From Deltaproteobacteria bacterium (lineage in GTDB: Bacteria; Desulfobacterota; Desulfobacteria; Desulfobacterales; JAFDDL01): DNA of 9,441 bases. The position numbers and the translations under genes are program-made. Under the pieces are notes generated by a model. It worked only from the letters and a program-made list of their open reading frames with translations, did no database searches and was not told where the DNA came from. The DNA lies in assembly GCA_019310865.1 (NCBI GenBank), contig JAFDDL010000106.1, forward strand, positions 1 to 9,441, in the 5' to 3' direction. How positions within the stretch are numbered: the stretch's first letter is position 1; the number at the start of each line of letters is the position of its first letter. Shown piece by piece: positions 6,302 through 9,441 of this stretch.

Positions 6302-6550
6302 TTATTGCCCTCCATTTATCGGGATATATGTTAATGCGTCTACCGGACAGTATTCGACACAGATCGGTTCGTTATCCCTGTCCCAGCACAAATCATATTT
6401 TACCGCGATATCACGCACTGAATCCAATTTGACCGCCGGGGGATCGAAGGGGAAGGTCAGCCATTCTTTTGGAAGGTATTTTCTGTATAGATTCACGCAA
6501 AAACTCTGTGCTTTCCGAAAAGGCCGGCTCAGGTTATAATATATCGGCAA
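6302..6550 (-). CDS. Short ferredoxin-like protein, probable C-terminal remnant of an AOR partner
   Basis: The frame gives 82 residues from a TTG at 6550. A shorter version would begin at GTG 6498; neither start has a convincing ribosome binding site, although overlap with the transporter stop would allow coupling. The C-terminal part reads VKYDLCWDRDNEPICVEYCP, like the last cluster motif (KCDLC..D..GEPxCVxxCP) of HycB-type electron-transfer subunits that accompany AOR. C55, C64 and C68 are present, but the expected first cysteine is Tyr52. Such partners usually have about 150-190 residues and several clusters, so most of the protein is missing. The first about 30 codons lie in repeats A and B, which also occur in the intergenic region at 583-1078. 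It may be a fused leftover still translated ahead of AOR, or a small adapted partner. Confidence 0.55.
   Translation of the reverse strand: MPIYYNLSRPFRKAQSFCVNLYRKYLPKEWLTFPFDPPAVKLDSVRDIAVKYDLCWDRDNEPICVEYCPVDALTYIPINGGQ
6461..6502. repeat. Repeat B, copy 2
   Basis: This is the second copy of the segment at 583-629, differing by a 5-base gap and two substitutions. It abuts repeat A copy 2 (overlap of two A residues). Here the -24 half of the sigma-54 promoter found in copy 1 is absent, and the segment is read as codons of the ferredoxin-like gene. Confidence 0.75.
6502..6532. repeat. Repeat A, copy 2
   Basis: It matches 1048-1078 at 29 of 31 positions, in the same orientation and order relative to repeat B. 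It begins two bases past the transporter stop codon and supplies the N-terminal codons of the ferredoxin-like gene. Confidence 0.75.
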
Positions 6551-7967
6551 ATGAAGCTTCAGAATACATTTCTCCGGTTGATTTTTTCTCAGCAGCTTCT
6601 TTCAATGCGTCATACTTCTGTTGCGTGATGGGGAATTTGAAACAGAAAATGGTACCCAGCAGAACCACCAAACCACCAAATACGCAGAAGCACGTCTCTA
6701 TACCCGCCAAAGCCGACGGTGTCTGCACCGCCGCACTCTCATTGAATCCAACAGCACTTAACATTACACCACTGAGCCCAATGCCGGTGGCCATCCCGAG
6801 TTTCAGAAAAAAGCTCATTACCGATACGACAAGAGCATCCATGTTTCTACCTGTTTTATACGCTAGAACAGCCGCAACATCATATGCCAGGACGTAAATA
6901 AACACAAAGAATGCCGCTTGGCCAAGCCCAGTTGTGACCAGCAGCACAACCATCATGGCAGGTGTTATCCCGATGATTTTACCTGAAACCAGCAATGCGC
7001 CTGTAATGGTCCCAAAATACCCAAGGGTCTTCGCCTTGCCCAGGCTTTTGGAAAAACGGGTGGAGACCCATCCTGCCAGCGGAGTGAACGCAATTGCAGA
7101 AACCGAAAAAATACCCAGGTACAGTGACTGGTCGACCTCATTCTCAAAGCCCAGATTGAACTTTAGCAGGAACATCAAAAAGGCGGGAAGAATACCGCTT
7201 AAGGCGGCAATCAAGGTAAATGTCGCCCCCAGTAAATATCTCATGGATCTGTTTTTCAATGCCGTTCCAATCTGTTTAATCAAAATGAATTTTTTCCCCT
7301 GCTTTTCTTCTTTCGGACGTTCCAGGGGTTCTTTGCCCCTGGTAAAATTCCAACTGATCAGGTAGGTTGCCAGTATGAATGCGCCGCAAAGCGATGCCAT
7401 GTAAGTCCAGCCTGCAGCTTCGGTCCCGTATTTTTGAGTACCTCGAGCAATCAGCAATGGGGTTGCGACCATTTCCAGCAGCACACCTACCTGTAAAAAT
7501 ACGACTGATACGGTTCTTATTTTGGTTTTTTCGTTATAGTCCTCCGTCAACTCTGAGCCAAGTGTCGCCCAGGGGATATCAACGGTTGTAAAGAACAGCC
7601 AGAACAGCATATTTAGTCCGATAAAGTATATCTGTTTTGCAGTACCCGTTACAAAAGAGACATCCGTAAACATAAGGACGGTTGTAACGGCAACTGGTAT
7701 TGTGCCGATTAGTATAAATGGTCGTCTTTTCCCATGCTTCATGCGTGAGTTGTCGGAAAGATAGCCAACCAACGGGTCTGTAATGCCGTCCCAGAGAACG
7801 GAAATCAGTATGATTATCCCGCCTATTGCCGGATTAAATCCTGCTACGGTCGTCAGGAAGAATAAGAAAAATACAAAAAACAGATTTGCTGCAGCTGCAT
7901 ATCCGAGCGCACCTGACCCATATCCGATCATTGTCGCCATAGAGACTTTTTCTGTTTTCTCAGCCAA
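6534..7967 (-). CDS. GPH-family (glycoside-pentoside-hexuronide:cation symporter) MFS transporter
   Basis: The product has 477 residues and about 12 membrane segments. GPH carriers import a small organic solute with a cation across the inner membrane. The family signature WDGITDPLVGYLSDNSRMKH (59-78) followed by GKRRP (79-83) is complete, and the second-half counterpart GWVSTRFSKSLGKAKTLGY is present. The TTG at 7967 is chosen as start because AGGA lies six bases upstream and translation then begins MAEKTEKVSM, just before the first helix. The frame stays open to 8141, but that part reads over a remnant in another frame. The last about 15 residues (STGEMYSEASFADIL) extend beyond the related half-transporter at 1671-2432 and run to the edge of repeat A. 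It is the first gene of the operon with the ferredoxin-like gene and AOR, so its solute is probably an aldehyde precursor or the aldehyde itself. Confidence 0.9.
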   Translation of the reverse strand: MAEKTEKVSMATMIGYGSGALGYAAAANLFFVFFLFFLTTVAGFNPAIGGIIILISVLWDGITDPLVGYLSDNSRMKHGKRRPFILIGTIPVAVTTVLMFTDVSFVTGTAKQIYFIGLNMLFWLFFTTVDIPWATLGSELTEDYNEKTKIRTVSVVFLQVGVLLEMVATPLLIARGTQKYGTEAAGWTYMASLCGAFILATYLISWNFTRGKEPLERPKEEKQGKKFILIKQIGTALKNRSMRYLLGATFTLIAALSGILPAFLMFLLKFNLGFENEVDQSLYLGIFSVSAIAFTPLAGWVSTRFSKSLGKAKTLGYFGTITGALLVSGKIIGITPAMMVVLLVTTGLGQAAFFVFIYVLAYDVAAVLAYKTGRNMDALVVSVMSFFLKLGMATGIGLSGVMLSAVGFNESAAVQTPSALAGIETCFCVFGGLVVLLGTIFCFKFPITQQKYDALKEAAEKKSTGEMYSEASFADIL

Positions 7968-8020
7968 TTGAGTTCCTTTCGTGTTCCAAATTGCTAAGCC
8001 CCATTCACAAGCGGGATTAA

Positions 8021-8113
8021 TCAAGCCCGCGCTGCCCGAACCTTGCCCACCATCTCTTCGGCCACTTTGACAGCGACGATCCCATCCTGGACGAAACCAT
8101 CCGCTATTTTTAC
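8021..8113 (-). pseudogene. Unidentified C-terminal gene fragment in the transporter leader
   Basis: In a frame different from the transporter, the minus strand reads VKIADGFVQDGIVAVKVAEE, then MVGKVRAARA and a TGA at 8021-8023. The amphipathic helix with a basic end looks like the tail of an enzyme, but I do not recognise the family. There is no start codon with a ribosome binding site, and a stop closes the frame upstream at about 8126. It lies between the sigma-54 promoter and the transporter, which suggests that an upstream gene was deleted. The inverted repeat GCGGG/CCCGC (8011-8030) overlaps its stop. Confidence 0.35.
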
Positions 8114-8151
8114 ACGTGAATATATTTACCGAAACCAACAATGACTCTACA

Positions 8152-8167
8152 TGCTAAAGGTGTGCCA
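8152..8167 (-). promoter_or_regulatory. Sigma-54 (-24/-12) promoter for the transporter-AOR operon
   Basis: On the minus strand the sequence is TGGCACACCTTTAGCA, with a full -24 element (TGGCACA), correct spacing, and TAGCA in place of TTGCA at -12. Transcription would begin near 8141, about 174 bases before the transporter start. The dyad ATTTCC-AACC-GGAAAT (8175-8190) lies eight bases upstream. Confidence 0.65.
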
Positions 8168-8174
8168 TATAGAT

Positions 8175-8190
8175 ATTTCCAACCGGAAAT
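8175..8190. promoter_or_regulatory. Dyad next to the operon promoter
   Basis: ATTTCC and GGAAAT form a perfect 6-bp inverted repeat with a 4-base spacer, just upstream of the -24 element on the minus strand. Its arms resemble the palindrome TTTCCGGAAA in repeat A. It could be an operator; there is no other evidence. Confidence 0.25.
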
Positions 8191-8302
8191 TTAGATTATT
8201 TGCCAGAGAAGAAAGAGGTTGGTTATGGCTATAATATCGTGAAACTATAAGTATTTTAGCATGAGCAGTTGCATTTGGCAAATGGATTTCGGTTTATTTT
8301 TA

Positions 8303-8330
8303 TTGTACATTTGCATATAAAATGTATTAT
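8303..8330 (+). promoter_or_regulatory. Sigma-70-like promoter for the regulator
   Basis: TTGTAC (8303-8308), a 16-base spacer and TATTAT (8325-8330) make a reasonable housekeeping promoter, with a start near 8337 and a leader of about 48 bases. The region is AT-rich. No good sigma-54 promoter faces this gene. Confidence 0.4.
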
Positions 8331-8334
8331 AAAT

Positions 8335-8348
8335 ATCTGGTACAGAAA
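8335..8348 (-). promoter_or_regulatory. Putative activator-binding site 3 (dyad TCTG-TAC-CAGA)
   Basis: On the minus strand TTTCTGTACCAGATA has arms TCTG and CAGA around TAC. It matches site 2 in the longer form CATTT(G/C)TGTACCA(C/G)AT. It is about 200 bp upstream of the AOR-operon transcription start, suitable for an enhancer. It also overlaps the expected start of the regulator's own transcript, so bound regulator could repress itself. Confidence 0.42.
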
Positions 8349-8384
8349 TGCACCGTCCTCGATATCAAAATGATAGGCAATAAT

Positions 8385-9441
8385 ATGAAACTTCCCATAC
8401 CACTGGAAGGGTATTTAAATGCCAGCTCAACCGGGTTTTTTGCGACCGATCAGACGGGCAATCTTTTATTTGTAAACCGGCGGTGCTTGAAAATATTTCA
8501 GCTATCTAAGGGCCCAGAGAGTCCGAGGACGACCGGCGATATTAATCCAACACTGGGTACCCTTGTTAAACGCTGCTTAAGCAACGAAAAACACCTAATT
8601 GGCGAGCGCCTGAAGTTCGATGATCAGGAGATTATTGTAAACTGTTCACCGGTGTTTGAAAAAGGAGCGGGCAAAGGAGTCGTTTGTACTCTCACCAAAC
8701 TTTCAGAAGTCGATTGGTTAGTGGACAAGCTGGCGTCTTTCAATAAACAGATCACTCTTTTAAAAACGATTTTTAACGCATCGTCGGATGGTCTATGGTT
8801 GCTTGACAATACCGGTACGGCCATTGACGCGAACCCTGCCTGTGCATCAATCACTGGAATGGATAAAGAAGAAATTATCGGTAAAAATATATTTGAAGCT
8901 GAATTTAAGACATTACAAAAAAAGGACTTAGAATATATTCGTCAGGCGATGAAGACCAAAAGAGCGCTCTCCTATAGGGGCACGCAAAAAGATGGTGGCA
9001 AAAGAAATGCTATAAGCACGGCAACCCCGGTTTTGGACGAAGCGGGAAATCTGCTGTGGGTAGTGGGTAACGAGCGTGATTTGACGGAGTTGAATGAACT
9101 GAAAGAACAACTGGTTCATGCTAAGGAGATATCTGAAAAATACAAGGAAGAACTATCTGAACAAAACTACAGGGAGCTTTCGGATTCACCGATTGTGGCG
9201 GAGAGCAAATCCATGCATAATACCATACAAATGGCCCTAAAGTTGTCTCATATGGGTGCTTCTCCAATTATGATTACAGGTGAATCCGGCACGGGCAAAG
9301 GATTCCTGGCCAAGTTTATTCACCACAACAATCCACGCGGTCATCACCCGCTTGTACAGATCAATTGTGCCGCATTACCTGAGACTCTTTTAGAGGCGGA
9401 ACTTTTTGGTTATGAAAAGGGTGCCTTCACGGGTGCTAGTG
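8385..9441 (+). CDS. PAS-domain sigma-54-dependent transcriptional activator, partial at right edge
   Basis: The frame is open from ATG 8385 to the window edge (352 residues), with AGG eight bases upstream. Two PAS-type sensor domains are seen: residues about 8-105, beginning with [20 protein letters not shown], and about 125-235, with [14 protein letters not shown] followed by the usual [10 protein letters not shown] ending. A short coiled-coil linker (about 236-262) leads to a sigma-54 AAA+ domain with Walker A GESGTGKG (299-306), QINCAALPE, and the GAFTGA loop (346-351) that touches sigma-54. Walker B and the DNA-binding helix-turn-helix lie beyond the window. There is no receiver domain in the visible N-terminus, so it probably senses a ligand directly through PAS. 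It is divergent from the transporter-AOR operon, whose promoter is of the sigma-54 type. It is therefore likely to be the operon's activator. Confidence 0.93.
   Translation, partial: MKLPIPLEGYLNASSTGFFATDQTGNLLFVNRRCLKIFQLSKGPESPRTTGDINPTLGTLVKRCLSNEKHLIGERLKFDDQEIIVNCSPVFEKGAGKGVVCTLTKLSEVDWLVDKLASFNKQITLLKTIFNASSDGLWLLDNTGTAIDANPACASITGMDKEEIIGKNIFEAEFKTLQKKDLEYIRQAMKTKRALSYRGTQKDGGKRNAISTATPVLDEAGNLLWVVGNERDLTELNELKEQLVHAKEISEKYKEELSEQNYRELSDSPIVAESKSMHNTIQMALKLSHMGASPIMITGESGTGKGFLAKFIHHNNPRGHHPLVQINCAALPETLLEAELFGYEKGAFTGAS

Noticed and set aside
7968..8141. N-terminal extension of the transporter to 8141
   Set aside because: The added residues do not resemble the family, another frame there reads as a protein tail, and the TTG at 7967 has a good ribosome binding site.
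8339..8353. TGGTACAGAAATGCA as a sigma-54 promoter for the regulator
   Set aside because: The GG-GC spacing is nine bases instead of ten; the stretch is better explained by dyad site 3.

Overview
The window looks like an accessory stretch from a strict anaerobe, most probably a Desulfobacterota (sulfate-reducer-like) genome. The reasons are a tungsten-type aldehyde:ferredoxin oxidoreductase (AOR), a GPH-family transporter encoded next to it, a PAS-containing sigma-54 activator with several good -24/-12 promoters, and abundant gene debris. No rRNA, tRNA or CRISPR array was seen.

Layout. Positions 1-534 (minus) hold a VOC/epimerase-like gene that runs off the left edge. A long intergenic region (535-1266) holds a sigma-54 promoter facing left (623-638), a sigma-54 promoter facing right (1116-1131), a decayed IS200-type transposase piece (about 703-860), two dyad sites, and two repeat segments that recur fused together near 6500. 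Then come a small DUF3303-type gene (1267-1536, plus), the C-terminal half of a GPH transporter (1671-2432, minus, truncated), and an intact zinc-dependent medium-chain dehydrogenase (2486-3526, plus). Positions 3527-4355 are a gene graveyard: an SDR piece, a 165-bp element with 28-bp terminal inverted repeats, the C-terminal third of an agmatinase-like gene, and a class III aminotransferase piece on the minus strand. From 7967 down to 4356 (minus) is the main operon: full-length GPH transporter, a short ferredoxin-like tail gene, and AOR. A third sigma-54 promoter (8152-8167, minus) precedes it. From 8385 to the right edge (plus) runs a divergently transcribed two-PAS sigma-54-dependent regulator.

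How it may work together (inference). The regulator probably senses a small molecule and activates the transporter-ferredoxin-AOR operon, and perhaps also the VOC and DUF3303 genes, through the sigma-54 promoters. A dyad motif centred on TAC with arms like TGTG/CACA or TCTG/CAGA recurs upstream of these promoters and is the best candidate for its binding site. Import by the GPH carrier, alcohol-to-aldehyde oxidation by the dehydrogenase and aldehyde-to-acid oxidation by AOR would form a plausible oxidative route, but the substrate cannot be read from the sequence.

The most unusual points are the candidate sigma-54 regulon with shared dyads, the split/fused duplicated segment that makes or destroys a promoter at its junction, and the matching loss of one expected cluster cysteine in both AOR and its ferredoxin-like partner.
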